From Cercospora beticola (Eukaryota; Ascomycota; Dothideomycetes; Mycosphaerellales; Mycosphaerellaceae): a stretch of 64,000 nucleotides of DNA. Positions 11,057 through 20,607 of this stretch are shown piece by piece; positions within the stretch are counted from its first letter, which is position 1; each line of letters starts with the position of its first letter. A program made the position numbers and the translations under genes. The notes beneath the pieces were generated by a model that was not told the origin of the DNA, searched no databases, and saw only the letters and a program-made list of their open reading frames with translations. Where the stretch lies: positions 1,984,001 through 2,048,000 of the forward strand of contig NC_088941.1 in assembly GCF_033473495.1 (NCBI RefSeq), given 5' to 3'.

Positions 11057-11593
11057 ATGGATGGCCAGGTCGAAGTGGAGTTCGCATTAGCAACCGCAGA
11101 GACATGCTGGAAAGTCGCGTCCATCTTTGTGTTCATCTTTGGCATTTATGTCATGTGGCTCTGCGACAAAACCCCACGCCGCAGGATCGTGTCGCCGTGC
11201 TTTCCAGGAATGGTAATCGCGATATATGGGCCAGTCATCGCGGGTGCGATTGCATATATTTGCTTGAGGATCCATTTCGCGCAGTCGGACCTCGTGCCTG
11301 CGTGCCGGCTTACAGGATACTCGAAGTTGAGTTTCAATCCCGTATCTTGGGCCTGCAACCTGGAGAGACTGTCGGAGTGGGCGGCAAGCACTGCAGAGAA
11401 TGGTCTAACGATGGAATCGCTGCTATTGTTGCCGAACATCAAAATCATAGCCGAACTCATTGTATCCGCTGGAGTTATAGCAATCTCCATGTTGGGCAAC
11501 GTGTCCCAGTTACGGCAGCTAGTCGAGGCAAAACTTCAGAAGAGCATTGGCAAGGATGAAGAGCTTTCGGCAGGGCTGGGTCAGACTATATGA
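11057..11593 (+). CDS. Small multi-pass membrane protein, unknown
   Basis: 178 residues from ATG 11057, no intron. Three hydrophobic segments are seen at about residues 19-36 (VASIFVFIFGIYVMWLC), 51-71 (GMVIAIYGPVIAGAIAYICL) and 125-146 (NIKIIAELIVSAGVIAISML). Basic residues follow the first segment (DKTPRRRI), and the C-terminus is a short charged helix (QLRQLVEAKLQKSIGKDEE). There is no signal-peptide cleavage site and no transporter signature. Six cysteines are present, mostly outside the segments. Not recognised as a family; a fungus-specific integral membrane protein is the safest call. An alternative is that it is one exon of a larger gene continuing to the right, but no convincing splice join was found. 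Confidence 0.55.
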   Translation: MDGQVEVEFALATAETCWKVASIFVFIFGIYVMWLCDKTPRRRIVSPCFPGMVIAIYGPVIAGAIAYICLRIHFAQSDLVPACRLTGYSKLSFNPVSWACNLERLSEWAASTAENGLTMESLLLLPNIKIIAELIVSAGVIAISMLGNVSQLRQLVEAKLQKSIGKDEELSAGLGQTI

Positions 11594-12348
11594 AATTAAT
11601 GTCGAGGCGCCGGCTATTTTCCACGGATCAGGCACACGGACAGTTATTTTACAGATTTGGAGCGGAAGAGACTGAAATGCGAGCACCACAATATCTTGCT
11701 CCTCTCAGATGCTGAACTTCTGGAGCATGCTGCCGAACTGGCTAGCTGCGTGGGCGTTCGTGAGCTGGCAAGCAAGGACGCAAGAAAGTCACAATCAAGA
11801 CGTTTCGAAGATTGTGCTGCTGTATCTGCACTTGGACTCCATGCCTCTGGGTATGGTCTTCGAGTTTGATGTGAACAGGTTGTCTGACCACGGCCTCAGA
11901 AGTGCGCGCAGTGCGGGCCTGTTCGAAAATGCTGCAACAGGACCTTATCAAGGACTAGACCATTGCAATATCAAGGAAGAGGCCCTTATCTTGGACGAAG
12001 GTGCCCTCACCGACTGACGAAGATGAGGCTTTGAGTCGCTGGAGATGAGGGCCTCGACGCCCAGAGACCATGCCCTGAGACTAGGCCTCCACGCACCGGG
12101 GACCAGGCCTGGTTCGATCATGAGAGACAAGGCCCCGAATTGATGCGTAAGTGAAGGTCACGACAATCTGTGAATGTCACTTCCTCCTCATGTCACAAAA
12201 GCTGGCTTTTCTCTGCTTCTCTTCACTTGCTCCCTGCCACGACTCACTCACATCTTCGCTGCATTTTCACCACATCGTCCAAAGAGATTCAACACTGAAT
12301 TCGTTTCATCATTCGGCATCCGCTTCCACCGACAACAGTCGTTGCACA
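11594..12348. other. Intergenic with one doubtful small ORF
   Basis: 755 bp. An ATG-started frame of 102 codons (11709-12017, plus strand, starting MLNFWSMLPNWLAAWAF) has a hydrophobic N-terminus but no recognised domain, so I do not call it a gene. The right part holds the pyrimidine-rich leader of the gene at 12349. Confidence 0.4.
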
Positions 12349-13407
12349 ATGCCCGACATCGCCACTGATCTCGCGGCTATTGTGCCAATCGACGACATAC
12401 CGTTCGCGCCTCAGACATCAGAAGAGCGTCTCTTATGCCGCCTCATCAAAGGAGATGAGCGCGCGTATTACAATCGACTTTTCCAATCCATGCGCGACGA
12501 AGATGTCAGAGTGCGAGGCTTCACCAGCAGTGGCACTCGTCCATGCGTCTGGATCGGTACTCTGCACGATGGCTTCAGAATTTACCTCGACATCGTCAAA
12601 ACCAGCGGACGCTCTGATGAGGTGTACTATCGACCAAAAATTCACTACTCAGACGGACCTCTCTCTACCGGACTGACGCCAGCCAAGCGTGTTGATTGGC
12701 ACATGGATACAGAAGTTGCTGTCTACAACGATCTGCGCCTGCCACTGAACCATTGGGAGCGCGTGCTTCGGGGCTTGGGCTGGACCAGCAAGAAGAAGAT
12801 GCTCTGGGCATACAAGAAGTTCTTGGTGAGGCTTTGGCGCTCCTATTGGCCCGATGAGCCTTTGCCTGGGCAAAGAAATCGTGCTTCGAACAATCAAGAT
12901 CCAAGGGACACGAGATCACCTTCAGCAAGAGAGTCTCTTGAGCAAGTCAACGACGTGGAGGGCGAAGAAGTTGACGAAGTCGAGGCCGTTCTCAGAGAAT
13001 ATGATGTCGCCAATCAGCGCGCTTTGTGGCGCTGTTTCGACACATACCCTGAGAGCTTCGTGCACCGTCTCCGAGAGCAAGGACTTTTCACGGCCTTGGT
13101 CGAAGGATACCTTGACTTGGACACCTACTCTACCCTCAGTGTAGAGTCTCGGCAAGCAGAGGACCTTGCACGTGCAGCAGCAAGTGCTATCAGAATGGGC
13201 CGTCCAGTGACGAACACGTACTGGTTCCGCGTTTTTGAGGCTCGGATGGCCTCTGGCACTCAGGGAGAAGTAGTTGTGAGAACTGTCCCGAGCCTCGAAG
13301 AGCGGGAGAGAGACGACTACCAGTCTGATGAGGAAGAAGATCCAGATCCTGCTTTATTTGTTAGCCAGGATGAGTTCACTGATGATTACGGCCCTGGAGA
13401 TGCTTAA
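12349..13407 (+). CDS. Uncharacterised protein, C-terminal tail cut by TAA
   Basis: 352 residues from the ATG at 12349 (ACA before it), starting MPDIATDLAAIVPIDDIPF. The N-terminal 170 residues look globular, with FRIYLDIVKTSGRSDEVYYR and HWERVLRGLGWTSKKKMLW. Then comes a charged linker, a helical segment (YDVANQRALWRCFDTYPESF) and a strongly acidic end. The frame stops at TAA 13405-13407, yet continues in the same phase for 102 more sense codons of equally acidic sequence to TAG 13714-13716. This suggests the ancestral protein had about 455 residues and that a CAA-to-TAA change truncated it. No known domain is recognised and no signal peptide is seen. Confidence 0.65.
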   Translation: MPDIATDLAAIVPIDDIPFAPQTSEERLLCRLIKGDERAYYNRLFQSMRDEDVRVRGFTSSGTRPCVWIGTLHDGFRIYLDIVKTSGRSDEVYYRPKIHYSDGPLSTGLTPAKRVDWHMDTEVAVYNDLRLPLNHWERVLRGLGWTSKKKMLWAYKKFLVRLWRSYWPDEPLPGQRNRASNNQDPRDTRSPSARESLEQVNDVEGEEVDEVEAVLREYDVANQRALWRCFDTYPESFVHRLREQGLFTALVEGYLDLDTYSTLSVESRQAEDLARAAASAIRMGRPVTNTYWFRVFEARMASGTQGEVVVRTVPSLEERERDDYQSDEEEDPDPALFVSQDEFTDDYGPGDA

Positions 13408-13716
13408 GTTGACCAGTACGAGGACCACGATTACGCTGATCAGGACTTCGACGAGCAGGAAGTGGATGCAAGTTACTACGATGAAGACTTGACTTACCAG
13501 ACCAATCGCGCTGAATCCTGTGGGCCGGCTGAAGAGTACACCGACCAAGCCAGTAGCTGCGAGTACGACGACGGTCAGACCATGGAGAGCGATACTGAGG
13601 ACTGCTTCCACGACTCTGGAATGAGGGATGCTGGCCTCGACGAAGGATCTGCACACAGCATGCCTTGGTCGGATCTTCGATACTCTGGAGACAGCTTTGA
13701 CGAGGATGAGGAGTAG
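13408..13716 (+). pseudogene. In-frame acidic tail after premature stop
   Basis: 102 stop-free codons directly following the TAA of the gene at 12349, in the same frame, reading VDQYEDHDYADQDFDEQE onwards and ending GDSFDEDEE before TAG. The composition (Asp, Glu, Tyr, Gln, Ser) matches the last residues before the stop. No intron with proper phase removes the stop: candidate 49-nt and 35-nt GT-AG introns would shift the frame. Best read as the lost C-terminus of the upstream gene; a sequencing error at one base would have the same appearance. Confidence 0.55.
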
Positions 13717-14065
13717 ATGTGCTGGTGATTACCTTGTAGACGAGTCAATCACAGGCAGTCATGGCTGTGACGCCGGCGGGAAAGTCCCATCTCAGTTGCA
13801 CGCGCCAGATCAAGGAAGAGCAGCGGCGGGGGAAGGAGGCTCACATATGTCGGTATCAGTTCATTAGCGTCAGGTTTCCATCTATATAGTTAGTATTCCA
13901 TGCTCACTTTCACCGGAAGGTCGGGGAGAACGCAATAGGGACTTCATTGACGCTCGATATTCGATGACTTCTCGTGCTGGTCTATTTGGAGGCGCGTTTC
14001 GTCAGGTCTTTACCCAAGAGAGCGGGTGCAGACATGGTGACTGCTACATACTGAATCCTGCTTGA
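13717..14065. other. Convergent intergenic region
   Basis: About 350 bp between convergent 3' ends. No gene or RNA seen. Confidence 0.5.
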
Positions 14066-14733
14066 TCACAAAATTGCGAGCAGCGGCAGAGCAATAGCAG
14101 CGCCCATACCACTCATGGCCTTGCTGCCCGCATTATCAGCAGGGGCGGTGCTTGATGGCGTGGACTCCGCGCCACCTGTAGCACTCATGCTGCTGCCAGC
14201 AGTCGTCGAGCCTGCCGAACCTGTACACAATGGAACGCGTTAGTCATGCGGGCATTGTTGTGCTTCACACTCGGCACGGAGTCTTCTTACCGGTAGTGCT
14301 CATACTGGAGTCTGTGTTAGCGGTGCTAGATGCTCCCGACTGTCCGCTGGTCGAGGTGGAAGTCATACTCTGTGTGCCCGAAGAGGTCGTGGAGAATTGG
14401 CACTTGCGGGCCAGATCGAATGCATCATTGTCGGCATCTCCGCCGTTGTTCTTGATGCAGTTCGCGCAGTCTGGGATGACTGAGGCTGCGTTCTGCGCGC
14501 CACAGACGCACTGCAGGTAGGCGTCGTCTCCACCTAAAGTTCCCGAGTCAATACGTCGGCGATATTGGAATCCTTGCGGTCCGCTTACTGGTAGAGTTGT
14601 CACATTGCTGAGTCGAGCTGACAAGCGCATTGCAAGTGCTTTGGCAAGCGTTTGGAATGTCGTTCGAGTCAATGTCTTGTGCTCCTGCGAGTGCGGCTAA
14701 GGCCACAGCAAGAAAGATGCGTGAAGTATGCAT
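14066..14733 (-). CDS. GPI-anchored 8-cysteine (CFEM-like) surface protein
   Basis: Three exons on the minus strand: 14589-14733, 14291-14533 and 14066-14220, together 180 residues. Introns of 55 and 70 nt begin GTAAGC and GTAAGA; the second has an ACTAAC branch site and ends TACAG. The start MHTSRIFLAVALAALAGAQ is a signal peptide. The mature N-terminus has eight cysteines in the order C-x3-C, C, C-x-C, C-x2-C, C (NACQSTC, QQC, QCVC, DCANC, RKC), which resembles the CFEM pattern, although the typical CFEM aspartate is not clear. A Ser/Thr-rich stalk (about residues 90-155) and a final hydrophobic run MGAAIALPLLAIL with no basic tail predict a GPI anchor. It likely sits at the cell wall or plasma membrane. 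CFEM proteins include haem-binding and virulence-related members; the role here is not known. Confidence 0.8.
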
Positions 14734-16392
14734 GATTGTTGTTGAGTGTTTGCTGCCTTTTTTGTCAAAGAAGGGTGAGAATTTGATAGATTGAGATGTT
14801 CTAATCTTGTGCCGCTCGTCGGAGGACTTATATATCATAAAGCGGCAGGCAACCGCATACTTCAGGTCCGATACAACGTTGCACAGTCCCTCACTAAAAC
14901 GTTATTGACCTGCTCCATGATGTCAGAAGATGGGGCCCTCAGTAAAGTGATCTTGAGGTCGCAGAAGCACACATGCAGTTTGTCACCAGTAGAGTGCGGC
15001 CAAACACGAAACTTACTCTTAGCGTACATTGACTGCCTTGTTCAGATCGGAAGACATAGCTCCAGGGCACTTGGCGCCACGAATCGCTCTGTTCCTGTTG
15101 TCTGCGCCACGCGGCCGCGAGTGCCCAAGGATGCGAGAATCTTGATATGTTGATCAACCTTGTTGCATAGGTATCCCATTGGAGACATCCGGTGGCTGAG
15201 ATGCACGGATAAATCTCTGCAGCTGTCGGGATCTGTAGGCTAGCTGCGCCGTGCGTTTCAGTCTGTTCATGGAATGTAACGTCAGTATGGAGCAGAAAGT
15301 GTACAGACTCATGCGGTTGGCTGCTTGAGCCGCTGAGATCGTCAATCACATTGGAACAAGCCGGCTGAAAGTGCCCCAAGCTTCGCTAAGCGTTACCAAT
15401 GCTGGAGAAGTGCAGAGGTACTCCGCGTGTTCGGCAGACTGACAAGCAAAGCCAAGATGTCTTGTACTTGGCGATCGCGTGTCGAGGATAATCACAGAAG
15501 AAGTTTCCAGGCAACTGCAACATTGTGGAAACGGCTTGGAGCCGATGGAGCTTTTGGTCGTCACGAATTTGACCCGTGGAGAGCTCGAGCCGTCTGCCTG
15601 TAGATATGAGAGGAACGTAAGCTTTTGATGACTGAACATGAAGAGATTTCTCGCCCCGATATGCATTGTCAAGAGCAGTGACGAAGCCGTGAAGTGAATA
15701 CTTCGATCCGCGGCCGTGCATCCGTGCGGATTGGGCAGGTGCTCGTGTGACCACATACCGCTTTATGACGTGGCGTCTGTGGCGCGAACTCAGCGGCATT
15801 CGGAAGACACTCCGTCATTCGCCGACGGCCGACCCATTTCGACACCTGCATGCTTGGGACGAAACCATCGGCAAGACCTTCTCATCAGGATTCTTCGGAG
15901 TGACCTGGGGTCGTTCAACCTTGGAGGCACGATTGCTTGCTGCACGGTAGTCGGAGAGGCCGAACAATCAGTGATCATTGAATCATGCAGCTGTCAGGAT
16001 CCGGATAGGCATTGCATGCAGTTAAGTCCTGGATATTTCGCACGCCCTCAGGAGATGTTCTCTCCCAGGAAGGTGCCTCAGGCGTGAGGGGCCACTCCAT
16101 ACCCATCTTTGAGGTCGTTCGCTGCTGAACAATAGAATCACCATCGTAGATCGTGCGGTGTCAAATGATCGATGGCGGTACCGCAACACTATCGCGATGG
16201 AGAGATTGTGCTCACATTGTGGAAACAGATGGTTAATCTGCGGAACATCTGGCAAACAAGTCAGCAGCAGTATATGTTAACATGCTCTGCTCCTTGAGAA
16301 GCCGGGACAGTCCAGATTTGTCCGAAGTGTCTCTTCCGCACACATAGAAGAGTCCCCTAAGAACATTCACTCGCGATCATTTTCGGAGGGAC
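14734..16392. other. Long gene-poor stretch, no gene recognised
   Basis: About 1.66 kb of normal base composition. Overlapping open frames on the minus strand (up to about 137 codons near 15,386-15,799) have no ATG-supported domain, no splice structure and no recognisable protein. No tRNA or repeat was found by eye. It could hold a decayed gene, a non-coding RNA or regulatory DNA. Confidence 0.45.
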
Positions 16393-16866
16393 ATGGCAAA
16401 CCAACAGCGCCAGGCACGGCTTGCCGAGCTTGAGCAACGAGTGACCGCTATTGAGAAGTGCAACAGCGACATGTTGGCAATTCTACGCTCGTCATTCGCC
16501 TCAAGTTCACAGTCGCATTCTCAAGAACCCCTAGAACCGCAAGCTGCCCAACCTGCTGCACCAAGCTCATCGTCCGCGATCGCATCGAGCAGCCGGCAGG
16601 CAGTGGACGAAGGAGTGGAGTACCGGAATCTGAAGCGCCAGGTAGAGAGGTTGGAGAAACTCGTTGCTTCGCATGAGCGTGCTCAGCGTGCTCAATCTGC
16701 CGAACGTGCTGAGAGTTCGATCCAGTCTGAATTTGAGATGGTAGATGCTGGTAACGAAGCGGAGAATGGGAAAGGCGAAGAGCCAGTGCGTTTACCACCA
16801 CCTTGGCCATTTCGGGTCATGTATACTCGTAAGCCAAATCTGGCCGATAGCCGCCGGAATCATTAG
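16393..16866 (+). CDS. Small coiled-coil protein, unknown
   Basis: 157 residues from ATG 16393, starting MANQQRQARLAELEQRVTAI. Two heptad-like segments, at residues 5-35 and about 72-105 (YRNLKRQVERLEKLVASHER), flank a Ser/Ala/Pro/Gln-rich linker, so the protein may dimerise through coiled coils. The end is acidic then proline-rich (RLPPPWPFRVMYTRK). No DNA-binding basic region precedes the heptads, so it is not a classical bZIP. No signal peptide. Function unknown. The gene points the same way as Vps18 downstream but a separate promoter gap of 386 bp lies between. Confidence 0.5.
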   Translation: MANQQRQARLAELEQRVTAIEKCNSDMLAILRSSFASSSQSHSQEPLEPQAAQPAAPSSSSAIASSSRQAVDEGVEYRNLKRQVERLEKLVASHERAQRAQSAERAESSIQSEFEMVDAGNEAENGKGEEPVRLPPPWPFRVMYTRKPNLADSRRNH

Positions 16867-17252
16867 GAATGGCGTAATGTAGTGTGAAGAAAAGGCACAG
16901 CTGATATTCGGGCGTGTGAAATCTTTGTCGCCTTCGATATGCAATTACCGTGTAGTTGTGTAGTTTCAGGAGGTTTGCCCAACCGCGTCTCGAGCACCCA
17001 GACGAGTTATCGTCGAAGCCGAATTCGCGTGACAACTATCATTGCTGAAGCTTCGTATGTCTAGAGCAGGCTCCCTGGTCCAGGTCATGATTCGAGGCGG
17101 CTCTGTTGAAAAGTGTTGTGAGGAGTGATGTTGCGAACAGGTGAGACGCGACGCCCCAAGCTCGAAGCCCGGCGCCAGCAACGTCAGATCATTACAAGCA
17201 GCTCTTGGGAGGTCAACTTTGCTGCCTACAGATTACGATGACCCGATAACAC
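16867..17252. other. Intergenic, upstream of VPS18
   Basis: 386 bp likely containing the VPS18 promoter and leader. Nothing else recognised. Confidence 0.5.
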
Positions 17253-20225
17253 ATGGCTTTGGATCCGACGAGCGGCTATGCTGCTGCTGGCGGCACGCAA
17301 GACGATGCGCTGCCCATCTTCGAGGTGCAGCGCGTGCAGATGAAGTTCGACATCTCCGCCGATTTCGTGGCCGCCCAAGTCGCCAACAACGTGCTCGTGC
17401 TCGCCTTGTCTACAGGACGACTACTGCGATTCGACCTGGACAACGCCGCCGATATCGACGACATCGACTTGCCGAAACGTCCAGCTGAAATCGGTGTCAT
17501 TCGAAAGCTGTTCATCGATCCATCTGCGTCGCATCTGCTCATCTCCACTACGCTTGGGGAGAACTACTACCTACATGTGCAGTCACGGCAACCGAAGCCA
17601 CTAAACAAGCTCAAAGGCGTGCAGATTGAAAGCGTGGCCTGGAACTCGTCTCTGCCGACGTCGTCTACGAGAGAGATCCTGCTGGGCACGACAGACGGGA
17701 ACATCTACGAGACATACATCGAGCCCAGTACCGAATTCTACAGGAGCTCGGAGAAGTATCTTCGCAATGTCTACAATCCCCAAGATGGAGCTGTGGTGGG
17801 CCTATACGCAGATGTGGTGGTGCAAAAGCCGGAAACGCGGAGAGTGCTGGTAGCGACACAACACAAGCTGCAGCACTTTGTAGGCAGAACCGGAGGACGT
17901 GGTTATGAGTCGGGTGGCTCCATATATGCAAAGCTGTTCGAGAGCGAGACGCCGAACGAACATGCGATTGGACATGCAGGAGGGCAAGCACCTTCTTGCC
18001 TGGCCACCTCCCCCGACTCTCCAGATGGCCTTCACGCCAGCTTTGAAGGGCATGACGCGGAGCGGGCATATGCTTGGCTGAATTCACAAGGAATTTATCA
18101 TGGCAATCTCATTACGGAAGTGCCTGACCTCGTCACGCTTGGCAAGCAAGTCTTTCGCGAGTCGAAGATGTTCCCTCAATCCAAGCTACCACCCGTGCAA
18201 GCAGCAAGTGGGCGTAACCGAGCCACGCAACCCAACATCGCTTCTATGATTCTCACTCAATTCCATATGATCGCACTAGTTGAAGGACGACTGACTGGCA
18301 TCAATCGTTTAGACGAATCGATCGTGTATAACCAGCAAATCCTGGAGACTGGACAGAACAGCCTAGGCTTGTTCGCCGATCATCAAAAGAACACTTACTG
18401 GCTCTTTACGCCTCAAGAGATATTCGAGATCGTGGTGAATGATGAATCACGCGATGTCTGGAAGATCATGCTGCAACAAGGACAGTACGAGACAGCACAG
18501 CGATATGCCAAAACACCAGAACAGAAGGACGTTGTCGCCACGATGACCGGCGATCACCTCATTTCACAAGGCAAATTTGCGGAGGCTGCCACCATCCTTG
18601 GAAAGAGCACAAAGGCATTCGAAGACGTCGCACTCAGTTTCATCGACAAAGGCGAGCACGATGCTCTGCGCAAGTACCTGCTGGTCAAACTTGGCTCGCT
18701 TAAGCGAAGCAATACTATGCAGCGTACCATGCTGGCTAGTTGGATGGTGGAGCTGTTCATGACCAAGCTCAACCAGCTAGACGATGCAATTTCCACCAAG
18801 GCCGATCTCACGGCAAGTGGTACCACAGCGAGCGACACAGAAAGACAATTACCTGCTGTTCGCAAGGAGTTCCAGGACTTCGTATCGAAGTACAAGGCGG
18901 ACCTTGATCGCAAGACCACCTATGAGATCATCAGTGCACATGGCCGAGAAGAGGAATTACTCTTTTTCGCAAATGTGGTAGAGGACTACAACTATGTCCT
19001 GTCGTACTGGGTGAACAGAGAGCGGTGGCACGAAGCGATGACTGTTCTGACCAAGCAAACGGACCCGGACATGTTTTATCGCTATAGCACTGTGCTTATG
19101 TCGCACGTCGCTAGCGACTTAATCCAAGTACTCATGCGCCAAACGGCCCTGGACACGAAGAAAATCATTCCCGCTCTGCTCAACTACAACAAAGTGCACG
19201 GTGGCAATGTGTCACTCAATCAGAATCAAGCAGTACGTTACTTGCAGTTCTGCATCAACCACACGCACTCCACGGAACCAGCTGTTCACAATACGCTAAT
19301 ATCGATTTATGCGGCGCATCCTACACAAGATGAGACCGCATTACTTCAATACCTTCAAGCACAATCACAGAATAACGACCAGTTCTACGATGCCGACTTC
19401 GCTCTGCGACTATGTATTACTCACAAACGTGTGCGGTCAGCGGTACACGTGTACACGACTATGCGGCAGTACGCATCCGCCGTGGATCTTGCACTCAAAC
19501 ATGACCAAGTCGAGCTTGCAGCTGATGTTGCCGATCGTCCTGACAATGATGCCGCGCTACGGAAGAAGTTATGGTTGCGAGTTGCAAAGAAAGTCATAGG
19601 ACAGACAAAAAGCATCAAATCTGCGATCGAATTCTTGAAGCGTTGCGAGCTCCTGCGTATCGAGGATCTCATTCCATTCTTTCCAGATTTCGTCATCATT
19701 GACGACTTCAAAGAGGAGATTTGCGCTGCTCTGGAAGAGTATTCTCGCACCATCGATGCTCTCAAGCAGGAAATGGACGAGTCAGCGAGTACGGCACAAA
19801 ATATCAAACAGGATATCGCAGCACTTGATCAGAGATACGCGATAGTCGAGCCCGGCGAAAGGTGCTGGGAGTGTCGGCTTCCGCTGCTCATGCGACAATT
19901 CTTCGTTTTTCCTTGCCAGCATGCGTTCCATGCGGACTGTCTCGGCGAGAAAGTCATGAAGATGGCTGGTATGGGGAGAGGTAAGAGGATCAGAGAACTG
20001 CAGAAGGAGATCGGAAGAGGTGTTGCGTTGGGTAAGAGGAGAGAGGGAATGGTAAGAGAGTTGGACGGGCTTGTTGCGGGAAGCTGGTAAGTGACCCTGG
20101 ACGCAGATATGTAGGCCGCTTGTGCTAACACTACTCGCAGTATCTTATGCAGCGATCTGGCTGTCAAGCAGGTCGACGAGCCATTCATAACTGCTGCAGA
20201 TGATCCCAAAGACTGGGCGATATGA
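17253..20225 (+). CDS. VPS18: Vps18/Pep3, HOPS/CORVET core subunit with RING-H2
   Basis: Exons 17253-20086 and 20141-20225 encode 972 residues. The 54-nt intron runs GTAAGT, GCTAAC branch, CGCAG and lies inside the RING finger. The N-terminal half is the Pep3/Vps18 beta-propeller domain (for example VLALSTGRLLRFDLDNA and LLGTTDGNIYETYIE). The middle is an alpha-solenoid of clathrin-heavy-chain-type repeats, then a coiled coil near residues 835-868. The RING-H2 ligands are C871, C874, C888, H890, H893, C896, C945 and C948, the last two supplied by exon 2 (SCILCSDLAVKQVDEPFI). Vps18 joins Vps11, 16 and 33 in the CORVET and HOPS tethers for endosome and vacuole fusion. Length is close to that of the family. 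Probably constitutive. Confidence 0.93.
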
Positions 20226-20607
20226 CCGGGGCCGAAAACCTGCTATCGGTCGCTACGATTTAGTCCTCTATGATACCCCAAAATACAAGTCCTGCCACGA
20301 TGTACAGACACTAGGAGCTTTCGTGTTGATAGCACATCCTGGGACTCTCATCTTGTTCTGCGAAAAGCTGAAACGTAAAGACGTGGCAGAGGCAGAACAT
20401 TTACTTACCCGCCATTGAATATTGATTGTCGACAAATCAAAGCAAGCTTACGTCACACTGCAAGATCCGATCTCATCCGTCTCACATCCTGCTGCAAGGC
20501 ACAACACCAACCAAACTTGCGCATTTCTGCTACTTACTCTACGCCTTGGATATGTCTTGGGATCTTGTTTGACTTACGTTCTTTCATTGTTATGCTGCTA
20601 TTTGATC
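20226..20607. other. Intergenic between VPS18 and ATG22-like gene
   Basis: About 380 bp with the VPS18 3' UTR and the promoter/leader of the next gene. The frame upstream of 20608 is open but has no ATG in good context. No extra gene. Confidence 0.5.

Noticed and set aside
11709..12017. 102-codon plus-strand ORF
   Set aside because: ATG-started but without domain, splice or homology signal; length is within chance for this composition.
13358..13406. Possible 49-nt GT-AG intron removing the TAA in the 12349 gene
   Set aside because: 49 is not a multiple of three, so it would leave the acidic tail frame.
15346..15799. Overlapping minus-strand open frames of about 136 codons
   Set aside because: No recognisable protein, no good start context and both frames compete; probably chance.
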